From: an uncultured Acetobacteraceae bacterium
GTDB lineage: Bacteria; Pseudomonadota; Alphaproteobacteria; Acetobacterales; Acetobacteraceae
Assembly: GCA_937874445.1 (NCBI GenBank)
Contig: CALNAL010000136.1
Span: 1 to 15,799 of the forward strand
DNA: 15,799 nucleotides
Reading direction: 5' to 3'
Shown: piece after piece, positions 1 through 7,505 of the stretch
How positions within the stretch are numbered: position 1 is the stretch's first letter
Layout of the letters: every line of letters begins with the position of its first letter
Notes under the pieces: model-generated
Databases searched by the model: none
What the model was told of the DNA's origin: nothing
Seen by the model: the letters and a program-made list of their open reading frames with translations, nothing else
Made by a program: the position numbers and the translations under genes

Positions 1-38
1 CGCCTCGAGGGGGCGGCGAAACCGACAAGGGGCATCAT
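1..38 (-). CDS. Possible 5' end of a gene running off the left edge
   Basis: On the minus strand two consecutive ATG codons (38-36 and 35-33) follow a GGAGG ribosome-binding-like sequence (52-48) with a 9-base spacer. The reading frame stays open to the window edge and would start MMPLVGFAAPS. Only about a dozen residues are visible, so no family can be assigned. It would be the next gene downstream of the chemotaxis receptor on the same strand. It could equally be chance in GC-rich DNA. Confidence 0.25.
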   Translation of the reverse strand, partial: MMPLVGFAAPSR

Positions 39-100
39 GCCGGCGCGCCTCCGTCCGTGGAGATTCCGCGCCCCCTCACAGGCTGCGCGGGCGCGACTCG

Positions 101-118
101 GCGATCCCGCCGGATCGC
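101..118. repeat. Short hairpin after the chemotaxis receptor gene
   Basis: A perfect 6-bp inverted repeat (GCGATC, loop CCGCCG, GATCGC) lies 9 bases past the stop codon of the minus-strand receptor gene. There is no T-run, so it is at best a weak terminator or mRNA 3'-end structure. Confidence 0.3.
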
Positions 119-126
119 GATCTGCT

Positions 127-1827
127 CTAGGCGGCGCGGACGGCGGAGAGGAATTCCTGGACCTGCTGCTTGAGGCGCTCGGAATTTCCCGACAGCTCGC
201 CGGCGGCCGCGAGGACCTGCTGGGAGGCGGCGCCCGTGGCGGCGGCGCTTTGCGACACCCCGCCGATGTTGCCGCTGACCTGCTGGGTGCCCTGGGCCGC
301 CTGCTGGACGTTGCGGGCGATCTCCTGGGTGGCCGTCCCCTGCTCCTCCACCGCCGCGGAGATGGTGGTGGAGATGTTGCGGACCTGTTCGATGATGGTG
401 GAAATGCCCTGGATGGCCTCGACGGTGCCCCGGGTTTCCTCCTGCACCGCGGAGATCTGCTGGCCGATCTCCTCGGTGGCCCTGGCGGTCTGGTTGGCCA
501 GGCTTTTGACCTCGCTCGCGACCACGGCAAATCCCTTGCCGGCATCGCCCGCCCGCGCCGCCTCGATGGTGGCGTTCAACGCCAGCAGGTTGGTGCGCGA
601 GGCGATGTCGGTGATGAGCTTCACCACCTCGCCGATGCGGTCCGCGGCGGCGGCCAGGCCCTGGACCTTCTGGTTGGTGCGGCCGGCCTCCGCGGAGGCG
701 TCGGTGGAGACGCGCGCCGCCTCCGAGATCTGATGGGAGATCTCGGTGATGGACGAGGAAAGCTCCTCGGTGGCGGTGGCGACCGTCTGGACATTGGCCG
801 AGGTCTGCTCGGCCGCCGCCGCCACCGTGGTCGCCTGCGCCGAGGACTGCTTGGCGGTGCTGGACATGTTGGACGCCGTGGCCTCCAGCTCGGTGCTGGC
901 GCTGGCGACGGCTTCCAGCACCTGGTTCACACTCCTGTCGAACCCTGTCGTCAGGCTCTCGATGGCCTGGGCGCGCTGCTGCTGCTTGGCCTGGGCCGCC
1001 TTCTCGGCCTCCTCCAGGCGCCGGGCCGCGAGGGCATTGTCCTTGAATACCGCGACGGAGCGGGCCATCAGCCCCACCTCGTCGCGCCGCTTGAGCTCGC
1101 TCTCGGAAATCTCGACGGTGAGGTCGTTCTCGGCCAGGCGCTTCATCAGCCCGTCAAGCAGTGTCAGCGGGCGGACGATCTTGGAGAGGGAGACCCAGAA
1201 GGCGAGGAGAAAGGCCAGCGCCACGCCGGCAACCTGTACTCCCAGCATGATCCATGCGCTCCGGCTCGTCTTGCCGTACAGCTCGGCCGACACCCGTTCG
1301 GCGGCGAGCCGCATGGAATTCGTGAGCTCCGCCTGCTGCTGGAAGGGCGCCTTCAGCGCGGCCTCGCACCCCGTCACGATTTCCTGGCCGAGGGCGGTGA
1401 TCGATTCGGCGTCCGTCACCGTCGGCGCCTTCTCGATCATGGGGCGGCACACGGCGAAGGCCTTCGTGGCGTCGGACCGCAGCTGATCGATCCGCGGCGC
1501 GGAGGCGGGAATCAGGCGGCGGATCGTCTCCAGCCCCGCGAGATAGTTCGTCTGTGCGTCGTTGACCTCCTTGAGGAGGAGGGTGGCGCGTTCGGGCTCG
1601 ACGTTGAAGGTCAACCCATAGGTACTGCCCAGATAGGTGCGGAGATTGCGGTTGCCCAGGGCACTCAGGATCGCCGCCTGCTCGTCGTTGCGGATGAGGA
1701 AATCGTAGGTGCCGCTGATGGAACGTGCCGTCGTCGCGGAATAGACCGAGCCGGCCAGAGCGACGGCCCCGAGCGCGCCGACGACCAGATTGATCTTGGC
1801 CGCGATCCGCCAGTTGTCCAGGAACAT
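127..1827 (-). CDS. Methyl-accepting chemotaxis protein
   Basis: Transmembrane chemoreceptor that passes ligand information to CheA/CheW at the cell pole. The 566-residue product has a first membrane segment at about residues 12-34, a periplasmic helical sensor region of about 155 residues (35-190, four-helix-bundle style), a second membrane segment at about 191-213, a HAMP linker (about 212-265) and a long coiled-coil signalling domain. The conserved hairpin tip is visible as ITDIASRTNLLALNATIEAA and GKGFAVVASEVKSLANQTA (about 405-447). The C-terminus lacks a CheR-tethering pentapeptide (NWETF-like). A GTG four codons upstream (1839) is possible, but the ATG at 1827 has AGGA five bases ahead and is preferred. 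No other chemotaxis gene is in the window, so this is an orphan receptor of unknown ligand. Confidence 0.95.
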   Translation of the reverse strand: MFLDNWRIAAKINLVVGALGAVALAGSVYSATTARSISGTYDFLIRNDEQAAILSALGNRNLRTYLGSTYGLTFNVEPERATLLLKEVNDAQTNYLAGLETIRRLIPASAPRIDQLRSDATKAFAVCRPMIEKAPTVTDAESITALGQEIVTGCEAALKAPFQQQAELTNSMRLAAERVSAELYGKTSRSAWIMLGVQVAGVALAFLLAFWVSLSKIVRPLTLLDGLMKRLAENDLTVEISESELKRRDEVGLMARSVAVFKDNALAARRLEEAEKAAQAKQQQRAQAIESLTTGFDRSVNQVLEAVASASTELEATASNMSSTAKQSSAQATTVAAAAEQTSANVQTVATATEELSSSITEISHQISEAARVSTDASAEAGRTNQKVQGLAAAADRIGEVVKLITDIASRTNLLALNATIEAARAGDAGKGFAVVASEVKSLANQTARATEEIGQQISAVQEETRGTVEAIQGISTIIEQVRNISTTISAAVEEQGTATQEIARNVQQAAQGTQQVSGNIGGVSQSAAATGAASQQVLAAAGELSGNSERLKQQVQEFLSAVRAA

Positions 1828-1841
1828 CGGAATCCTCACAG

Positions 1842-1860
1842 ATTTGCGGAAAGCGCAAAT
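1842..1860 (-). promoter_or_regulatory. Inverted repeat in the leader of the receptor gene
   Basis: A perfect 7-bp inverted repeat, ATTTGCG / CGCAAAT around GAAAG, lies 14 bases upstream of the ATG at 1827 in otherwise AT-rich DNA. It could be an operator or a leader hairpin next to the ribosome-binding site. The 10-mer AATAATTACG occurs at 1858-1867 (overlapping this element) and again at 1959-1968. Confidence 0.35.
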
Positions 1861-1991
1861 AATTACGAATTAGCAACTAAACGCCGAACGCACACTGACA
1901 CATGAGCAGTTGCCGGCGCCAGGCATGGGCGTGCCTGTTTTGCAGAAAAACTCTAAAGAATAATTACGTGCGGAAAGCGACGCAGCGCGTG

Positions 1992-2012
1992 CAAAAATCC
2001 CCCCGGAAGGGG
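1992..2012 (-). terminator. Candidate terminator of the six-gene cluster
   Basis: Read on the minus strand, CCCC-TTCC-GGGG is followed by GG and then ATTTTTGC. This short GC stem plus T-run lies about 130 bases past the racemase stop codon and is a plausible rho-independent end for the transcript. The stem is short, so confidence is moderate. Confidence 0.45.
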
Positions 2013-2074
2013 AGGGGCCATGCCGCGGGGACGGCGAAGGGGGGCGGTGCCACCTCGCCCGCGCACGTCTCCCC

Positions 2075-2116
2075 GGAGGCTTGCTCCCGGAGGCTTGCCC
2101 CTGGAGGCTTGCGGGA
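2075..2116. repeat. Three tandem copies of a 14-bp repeat
   Basis: GGAGGCTTGC occurs at 2075, 2089 and 2103 with an exact 14-base period. The last four bases of each unit vary (TCCC, CCCT, GGGA). CTCCC at 2084-2088 can pair with GGGAG at 2113-2117, so the array can fold on itself. It lies just past the last gene of the six-gene cluster. Confidence 0.7.
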
Positions 2117-2140
2117 GAGTTCGCCGGAGCGCGATCCGCC

Positions 2141-2776
2141 CTACGCGCCCAGGACGGGAACGGCGCAGGCCCCCAGGGCGACGATCGGATCGATGAACGG
2201 GATGCCGAAATGCCGGCGCAGCACCGGGGCGAACTCCAGGGTGGCAAAGCCGGTGCAGGCCAGAACGATGGCCTGCGCGCCGCCGTCGATCAGCTTCCCG
2301 GCGGCCACGATCGCGGCGGCCTGGCCGGCCGGGCTTTGCAGGTCCAGCGTCGTGCGCACGCCCTCCGGCTTGCCGTGCCCGGTGTAGGCCTCGCCGAGGA
2401 GGGTCCGCAGGGGACGCGGCGTTGCGTCGAGGATCGTCAGCACGCCGATCCTCCCGGCCAGGCTCCGGGCCATGTATCCGGCCGCGGAGCCGGCCCCGAT
2501 GACCGGGACATCCAGCGCGGCGCGGCATTCCGCGAGCGCCGGGTCGGCGGCGCAGCTGATGCCGATGGCACCGCAGCCGCGCGCGCGCAGTTGCCGCGCC
2601 GCCGCAACGATCTTCGGCACGGCCACGGCCTCGCTGGCGTCGTCGTAGATGCCCTCGGGCTGGTCCTCGATGCAGGCGCTGAGCACCGGCAGGCCGAAGT
2701 GCCGCCGGACCACCTCGCCATGGGCCGCGATGGCCCGGGGATCGGCCAGGGTGATGACACGGATGATGCCGAGCAT
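2141..2776 (-). CDS. Asp/Glu/hydantoin racemase family protein
   Basis: Cofactor-independent racemase of the aspartate/glutamate/hydantoin racemase superfamily (211 residues, a usual length). The enzymes invert the alpha carbon with two cysteines acting as acid and base. Both are present: C75 in GISCAADPAL, after a beta strand, and C174 in IVLACTGFA. Substrate (Asp, Glu, hydantoin or another acid) cannot be told from sequence. The ATG at 2776 is chosen because it lies 10 bases past the pepE stop and has GAGGGG ahead of it; the open frame extends further upstream only over pepE. It is the last gene of the six-gene cluster. Together with PepE it suggests processing of aspartyl or D-amino-acid products inside the cell. 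Confidence 0.88.
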   Translation of the reverse strand: MLGIIRVITLADPRAIAAHGEVVRRHFGLPVLSACIEDQPEGIYDDASEAVAVPKIVAAARQLRARGCGAIGISCAADPALAECRAALDVPVIGAGSAAGYMARSLAGRIGVLTILDATPRPLRTLLGEAYTGHGKPEGVRTTLDLQSPAGQAAAIVAAGKLIDGGAQAIVLACTGFATLEFAPVLRRHFGIPFIDPIVALGACAVPVLGA

Positions 2777-2786
2777 GCGGGGCCCC

Positions 2787-3473
2787 TCAGGAAAGATCCA
2801 GGAGATCTCCCGGCTGCAGGACCCGCGCGTCCTGCCCGGCGCGGAACAGGAAGGCCGGATGCAGGCCGTGCAGGCGCGTCTGGCGGTCCGCCACCCGGAA
2901 CCAGTCCCCCTCCGGAAGACCGACGACCGGGGAACGGGGATTGGCCACCAGATATTCGGCGATCCGCTGGCGGCGGGTCTCGCCCTTGTGCCCTTCCGGC
3001 ATGGCATCGGTGAAATGCGGATTGATCTGGAAATCGATCAGTCCCAGCGCATCGAAGCCGCCGCAATCGACGATCGGCATGTCGTTGGTGGTGCCGATCG
3101 TCGGGCAGGTCAGGTTGGCCCCGGCGCTCCAGCCGATATAGGGCGTGCCGGCGCGCACGCGGGCCGCGATGGAGGCCAGCAGGTCGCGCCGGCGGCACTC
3201 GCGCAGCAGGTTGAAGGTGTTGCCGCCGCCGACGATGATCACCTCGGCATCCGCCGGCGAGCCGCCCGCATGGGCCGACGCGACATGCAGCCCCGCCGGC
3301 TCCAGGGCCTTCTGCACGCGCGCGGTGAAATCGTCCCAGCTCGCGGTGACGGAGGCGAAGGGCACGAAGAACGCTCGCCGGCGGCCGTGCGTGATCTCGC
3401 CGATCGCCTCGGCGGCGTGGTGCAGGAAGCCCCCGTCGGGGCTGCGGGAATTGCTCAGCAGCAACAGGTCCAT
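2787..3473 (-). CDS. pepE: Alpha-aspartyl dipeptidase (peptidase family S51)
   Basis: Cytoplasmic peptidase E, which hydrolyses dipeptides with N-terminal aspartate. The 228-residue product is collinear with the enterobacterial enzyme (about 229). MDLLLLSNS at the N-terminus, VIIVGGGNTFNLL (78-90), YIGWSAGANL (112-121), TTNDMPIVD (128-136), INPHFT (150-155) and PEGHKGETR (159-167) are all characteristic. The expected catalytic residues are present: nucleophile S116, D131 and H153, equivalent to Salmonella S120, D135 and H157. The start ATG at 3473 overlaps the aroM stop by one base (TGATG) and has GGAGA eight bases ahead. Its place in an operon with a peptide transporter and a racemase suggests it works on imported peptides rather than on general protein turnover. 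Confidence 0.95.
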   Translation of the reverse strand: MDLLLLSNSRSPDGGFLHHAAEAIGEITHGRRRAFFVPFASVTASWDDFTARVQKALEPAGLHVASAHAGGSPADAEVIIVGGGNTFNLLRECRRRDLLASIAARVRAGTPYIGWSAGANLTCPTIGTTNDMPIVDCGGFDALGLIDFQINPHFTDAMPEGHKGETRRQRIAEYLVANPRSPVVGLPEGDWFRVADRQTRLHGLHPAFLFRAGQDARVLQPGDLLDLS

Positions 3474-4153
3474 CACAGAATCTCCGAAGTCAGCTTGGCG
3501 ATCATCGCATTCGAGAGGATCACCGCAAGTCCGCTCGCGGCGGCGGCGGCCTGGCGGTGGCGCTGGGTGAAGCCCATGCAGTCCATCACCAGGATCTCGG
3601 CCCCGCGCTCGCGCAGTTTTTGTGCCGCCCCGGCCACGCCGGCTTCCTCCCCGGCGTAGGGGGAGGCGGCCTCGCAGACCGGCGGACGGGCCAGCGCCGC
3701 CCATTTCGACGCCTCGCTGGCGATCTGCGAGGCCAGCGGCACGACGATGCCGACCTGGCGCTCCCCCGCCAGCGCGGCGACGGCGGGCGGGACGATGCGG
3801 TCGGGCTCGATCAGCATCGCCCGCCGGCAGGCCAGCCCCGCGAAGGCGCCCGTGCACAGCAGCAGGATGGTCGTGCAGCCCTCCGCCTCCAGCGCGTCGA
3901 TCCGCGCCTGGGCCGCCTGCTGGGCCGCCTGCTTGTCGATGGTCACGCTGCTTCCGTCGAGCAGGCGGGTGATCAGCACCGGCCGGCCCTCCCGCGGGGC
4001 GAAGCGCGCCGCGATGGCCGAGCGGTCGAGGCCATCCAGCAGCCCCGCGTGCAGACGGGGAACGGCGGGATCGAGAGCGGCATCGAGGATCGGCGTGATG
4101 TCCGGCCGCGGGGCCTGTCCGATCGTCAGCGTTCCGAGCCTGCGCGCGGTCAT
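3473..4153 (-). CDS. aroM: AroM family protein, probable racemase fold
   Basis: Member of the AroM family, named after an E. coli gene of unproven function near aroL. The 226-residue product starts with LGTLTIGQAPRPDI, a family hallmark, and has IEPDRIVPPAVAAL (115-128), QVGIVVPL (133-140) and DCMGFTQRHR (191-200). Two cysteines sit after predicted beta strands, C100 in LLLCTGAF and C192 in VMDCMGF. That is the same strand-Cys-x-Gly arrangement as in the Asp/Glu racemase two genes away, so a racemase or isomerase activity is plausible but unproven. The ATG at 4153 is two bases past the preceding stop, with GGAGG seven bases ahead. Nothing here links it to shikimate metabolism. Confidence 0.9.
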   Translation of the reverse strand: MTARRLGTLTIGQAPRPDITPILDAALDPAVPRLHAGLLDGLDRSAIAARFAPREGRPVLITRLLDGSSVTIDKQAAQQAAQARIDALEAEGCTTILLLCTGAFAGLACRRAMLIEPDRIVPPAVAALAGERQVGIVVPLASQIASEASKWAALARPPVCEAASPYAGEEAGVAGAAQKLRERGAEILVMDCMGFTQRHRQAAAAASGLAVILSNAMIAKLTSEIL

Positions 4154-4155
4154 GC

Positions 4156-5100
4156 TCAGGCCTCCGGCGCCGGCTGACGCTTCTGCAGATGCGCCAGCGA
4201 GCCGTAGAGCTTCAGCAGCAGCTCGTATTCGGCGGGGTCGTAGAAGTGGCAGGTGCCGCGCCCGAACTCCTTGGCGACCTCGACGGCGAACTTGACCGCC
4301 AGCGCGATGTCGGTCTCGTGGCTGGCCCCGGTGGCACAGCCCGGCACCGCGCTTTCCGTGCAGAGCGCCACGCCCACCACCGGCGCGGCGGTGGCAATGG
4401 AGGGCTGGAGGATGCTGTTGAGGTGATAGACCCCGTTGCCGTAGGGCGTGATGTCCTGCGTGGTGATCGGGAAGGTCACCGCCGCCCGCCCGGTCGTCGT
4501 CTCCATGATGCGGATCATGTCGTCGGAAACCCGCAGGATGTAGCCCTGCTTGACCGTCGGGGAGATCGCGTAGCCCTTGTGGTTGATGACGCGGTTGCCC
4601 TTGGTGGTGTCGATGGACAGCACGGCCTCCATCTCGGGCGTCACCTCCTGGGCATTCATCTCCTCGGTCTCGACGGGAGAGTCCATGAAGTCCACGGGCT
4701 GGTGAGGGCGCGTGGGGGCTTCGGGGCAGATGTGGGTCGTCACGATCACGTCGCCCGGCAGGGTGTCGCCGCGCGCGCGCATGTCGGCGAGCTTGAGGGC
4801 GGTGGCCACGGCGGCGAGCGCCCCCTCGCCGTCGGAAACCAGGCCGATCCGGCTGGGGCGTGCGCCCACGCCCCCGAGGCGGCCGACCACGCCCAGGGTG
4901 GGCGCGCTGCCGCCGGCGGCACGCCCGGCGCTGCCGGGAATGACGATCTTGACGAAATCGGTGTGCCCCTTGGGGCCGTCGATCCTGGAGATGGCAACGG
5001 CGATCCCGGGATGGGAGGCGAACATCTCGGCCACCGTCTGCCCGCTGGCGTGGGCGCTGTCGAGCGCCTCGAAGACGCGAAGCGTTTGTGCAAGACTCAT
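4156..5100 (-). CDS. DUF1177 family protein, putative metallopeptidase-like
   Basis: I recognise this 314-residue protein as DUF1177, a family without assigned function. Reading the sequence suggests a co-catalytic zinc peptidase (clan MH; M20/M28/M42-like). In order there are G-H46-T-D48 with VKIVIPG after it, S-D90-G-E-G followed by ALAAVATALKLA, THIC-P-E127, LSID164TT, and a late S-H261-E-T-D. These mimic the His, bridging Asp, Glu, Asp and His ligand series of such enzymes, though the usual Glu-Glu pair is Pro-Glu here. This assignment is inference. It has no signal peptide and should be cytoplasmic. It lies 18 bases past the transporter stop and 2 bases before aroM. The AAGG about ten bases ahead supports the start at 5100. 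Confidence 0.85.
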   Translation of the reverse strand: MSLAQTLRVFEALDSAHASGQTVAEMFASHPGIAVAISRIDGPKGHTDFVKIVIPGSAGRAAGGSAPTLGVVGRLGGVGARPSRIGLVSDGEGALAAVATALKLADMRARGDTLPGDVIVTTHICPEAPTRPHQPVDFMDSPVETEEMNAQEVTPEMEAVLSIDTTKGNRVINHKGYAISPTVKQGYILRVSDDMIRIMETTTGRAAVTFPITTQDITPYGNGVYHLNSILQPSIATAAPVVGVALCTESAVPGCATGASHETDIALAVKFAVEVAKEFGRGTCHFYDPAEYELLLKLYGSLAHLQKRQPAPEA

Positions 5101-5118
5101 GGAAGCAGACCTTTCAGG

Positions 5119-6684
5119 TTATTTCGAGATATTCGCGCGCACGACCGAATTGAAGAAGCCGAACACGGCATCTCCCGCGATCACGCCGGCGGCGAACACT
5201 TCGGTATAGCCGCGCATCGTTGCAGGCCCCACCCGCAGCAGGATGACGCGCAGCAGGATGCCCGCCAGCACGGCCCAGCCGGCCAGCGGGTTGGCGATCA
5301 GCAGGCCGGTCGCGATCATCACGCCAAGCTGGCGCCGCGGTCCGCCCAGCCATTGCACCAGCGCACCGGGAATGATCCACAGCGCCAGGGACTTCGCCAC
5401 CTGCGGGTCCACCCCGGCGCGGATGGTGCTGACGTAGACCTTGGCCACCGGCGGCACCAACCCCTGCGCGAAATAGCCGCGATAGGCCAGGAAGACCACC
5501 GGGATGGCCAGCACGAAGGCGATCATCGCCGCGAAAAGCTGCTGGCGGCGCCCGGCCATTTCGAACGCCACGTCCGCGCCGTTGCCGCGCAGGATGTAGC
5601 CGGCCTTGAGGTCGTAGCCCATGTCGGCAAAGGCCGGCCCGGTGGCTGCCGAGAAACCGCAGAGCAGGGTCAGGGCCACCGGCGGGAAGCCGATCAGCAG
5701 GCCCACCAGCAGGGTGATCAGGGCGACGGCAAAAGCGGGAAACCAGCCGGAATGCATCGCCGCGATGCCGACGATCAGCTCGTGGACGAAGGCGGCGAAG
5801 GCCGTATAGACCACGAAGGCCACCAGCATGCCGGGGGACATTTCCTGCCAGAGTCCGCCGGCGAAAGCGAGCAGGGTCGCCAGCGCGAGATAGCAGACCG
5901 CCCCGAAGCCGAAGGTGTGCTCCACGCTCGCGACGCTGCGGGTCTGCCGCGAATCGTCGCTGGACCGGGAGCGCACGATCCGGGCCACCTGGATCAGGGC
6001 CACGATGCCGGCGCCGATCATCACGCCATGGGGAATGTAGTGCTTGTTGATGTCGAAGCCGGTCAGCGGCAGGGAATAGCCGCGCAGCAGGAAGCCGATG
6101 CCGAGCGCGGCCAGTGCCCAGATGTTGCCGATGAAGGCGGTGCCGAAGGCGGACATGGGGATGCCCAGCCACGACCCCGCCGCACCGACGGCCATGCCGG
6201 CTCCGAGCAGCTGGGCCTGCCGCCCGCCGGAATCACCGGCCTTGATGGCCTCTGCGGCGGCGATGCCCGGCGGCCAGGCGCCCTCCGCGGGGAACACCTT
6301 CGTGTCGAACATGCGATAGAGCAGGAACCCGTCGAGCAGCATGCCGAGGCCGACCCCCACGAACATCGGCAGCACCAGATCGGAGCGCCCCATCAGGAAC
6401 GGCACGGCGATGGGCAGCAGCAGGCTGTTGGCGGCGCCGAAGGTGGCGGCCGAGATGTTGCTCTGCGCCAGGTTCTGCACATGCACCGAGCGGAAGCTCG
6501 CCATCATCCGCAGGGGAATGCGTGCCACGATCATCGCGATCAGCGCCCCGATGATCGAGGTGTTCGGCGTCACGCCCAGCGTCACCAGGAGCTGCAGGCC
6601 GATGATGGCGCCGAAAACGGCGAGCACGACGAGCAGAACGAGTGTCGCCGGCGCGAAGGCCGAGGGATGTTTGCGGGGGTCCAT
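5119..6684 (-). CDS. OPT/YSL-family oligopeptide transporter
   Basis: Inner-membrane secondary transporter of the OPT family, which brings in oligopeptides or metal-chelating peptide-like molecules using the proton gradient. The 521 residues are almost entirely hydrophobic segments (about 12-14). Family signatures are NLAQSNISAATFGAANSLLL (71-90), FPAEGAWPPGIAAAEAI (131-147) and ADMGYDLKAGYILRG (353-367). A polar loop at about 237-255 (RSRSSDDSRQTRS) splits it into two halves. Only 6 bases separate it from the iclR stop, so it is co-transcribed with its likely regulator. The four genes downstream encode cytoplasmic peptidases and racemase-like enzymes, which points to a peptide rather than a siderophore as cargo. 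The ATG at 6684 has only a weak ribosome-binding site, which suggests translational coupling to iclR. Confidence 0.92.
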   Translation of the reverse strand: MDPRKHPSAFAPATLVLLVVLAVFGAIIGLQLLVTLGVTPNTSIIGALIAMIVARIPLRMMASFRSVHVQNLAQSNISAATFGAANSLLLPIAVPFLMGRSDLVLPMFVGVGLGMLLDGFLLYRMFDTKVFPAEGAWPPGIAAAEAIKAGDSGGRQAQLLGAGMAVGAAGSWLGIPMSAFGTAFIGNIWALAALGIGFLLRGYSLPLTGFDINKHYIPHGVMIGAGIVALIQVARIVRSRSSDDSRQTRSVASVEHTFGFGAVCYLALATLLAFAGGLWQEMSPGMLVAFVVYTAFAAFVHELIVGIAAMHSGWFPAFAVALITLLVGLLIGFPPVALTLLCGFSAATGPAFADMGYDLKAGYILRGNGADVAFEMAGRRQQLFAAMIAFVLAIPVVFLAYRGYFAQGLVPPVAKVYVSTIRAGVDPQVAKSLALWIIPGALVQWLGGPRRQLGVMIATGLLIANPLAGWAVLAGILLRVILLRVGPATMRGYTEVFAAGVIAGDAVFGFFNSVVRANISK

Positions 6685-6690
6685 GTTTGC

Positions 6691-7494
6691 CTATTCCACC
6701 TTGTCCGGTTCGTGTTGGTCCTGGAGCGCCCCTTGGGGCGACCATTGGGGGTCGCCACAGGCGCGGCCGACGGATTCCGCTTTTTTCGTGATCAGTTCCG
6801 CCATCCGGCGCACCTCGGCATCGGCCTCCCCCCGGCCGCGCAGGGGAAAGCTCAGGCAGAGGGCCAGGGCGGAGCGTGTCGCCGGATCGAGCAGGGCGGC
6901 GCTGACCGAGCCGGTTCCCTCCATGGTTTCCTCGACGGCCACGGCGACCCGCTCGCGGCGGATGCGCGCCAGGCGCTGGAGGACCTCCGCGAGGGAGCGC
7001 GGCGCGTTGGAGGAAAGCTCGTAGCGGACCCCGGCCAGGCGCTCGGCGACGGCCGCGTCGTCCAGGCGGGCCAGCAGGGCGCGTCCGGTCGAGGTGGCCC
7101 AGGCCGGCGAGCGGTAGCCGGGGAAGGTCACCAGCCGCAGCGCGTGCGTGCCCGGGCTGACCCGCAGGACGATGACGTCGCTGCCCTCCAGCACCGAGAT
7201 GTAGCCGGTATGGCCGGTGAGCTGCGTCAGGTCCCGCAGGGCGGCCTCCATCCGGTCGCACAGCGGCGCATCGTGGTAGGCCAGCCGGCCGACCTCCAGC
7301 AGGAGCAGGCTGGGCCGATAGCTCAGCGTGGCCGGGTCGCGCTCCAGCAGCCCGGCATCCCCCATGTGCTTGAGCAGGCGGGAGATCGAGCTTTTCGGGA
7401 GGTCCAGGCGGGCGGCCACCTCCGTCACCGTGGTTTCGCGCTCCAGGCGGGCGATCAGGCGCAGCACGCTCGCGGCGGTATCGAGGCTACTCAT
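6691..7494 (-). CDS. IclR-family transcriptional regulator
   Basis: DNA-binding regulator, 267 residues. It has an N-terminal winged helix-turn-helix (residues 1-60, with VTEVAARLDLPKSSISRLLK as the recognition unit) and an IclR effector-binding domain (about 75-245, with SPAWATSTGRALLARL at 129-144 as the usual signature). The C-terminal 20 residues are polar and non-conserved. It is the first gene of the six-gene cluster, so it probably controls its own operon and senses a peptide breakdown product. That is inferred from position. No Shine-Dalgarno sequence is visible ahead of the ATG at 7494 (the preceding bases read CCGCCCTCCC), so translation may start on a very short leader. Confidence 0.93.
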   Translation of the reverse strand: MSSLDTAASVLRLIARLERETTVTEVAARLDLPKSSISRLLKHMGDAGLLERDPATLSYRPSLLLLEVGRLAYHDAPLCDRMEAALRDLTQLTGHTGYISVLEGSDVIVLRVSPGTHALRLVTFPGYRSPAWATSTGRALLARLDDAAVAERLAGVRYELSSNAPRSLAEVLQRLARIRRERVAVAVEETMEGTGSVSAALLDPATRSALALCLSFPLRGRGEADAEVRRMAELITKKAESVGRACGDPQWSPQGALQDQHEPDKVE

Positions 7495-7505
7495 GGGAGG
7501 GCGGG

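Larger units (their letters stand above)
1828..2140. other. Intergenic region upstream of the receptor gene
   Basis: About 310 bases with no supportable gene. The half nearest the receptor gene (1840-1970) is clearly AT-richer than the flanks and should hold the receptor promoter. I could not pick a convincing -35/-10 pair or a sigma-54 or sigma-28 site. The region also contains a small hairpin with a T-run on the + strand (1920-1940, arms CAGGCA and TGCCTG), a minus-strand terminator candidate and a triplicated 14-bp repeat, the latter two listed separately. Confidence 0.5.

Noticed and set aside
37..1905. Open frame of 622 codons on the + strand
   Set aside because: Antisense to the chemotaxis receptor, whose signalling domain is unmistakable. 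The composition is GC-shadow-like.
1920..1940. Terminator on the + strand (CAGGCA/TGCCTG then TTTT)
   Set aside because: No + strand gene precedes it, so there is no transcript for it to end. Kept only as part of the intergenic description.
3473..4153. Role of the aroM gene in aromatic amino acid synthesis
   Set aside because: The name is historical. No shikimate-pathway gene is nearby, and the operon context is peptide transport and cleavage.
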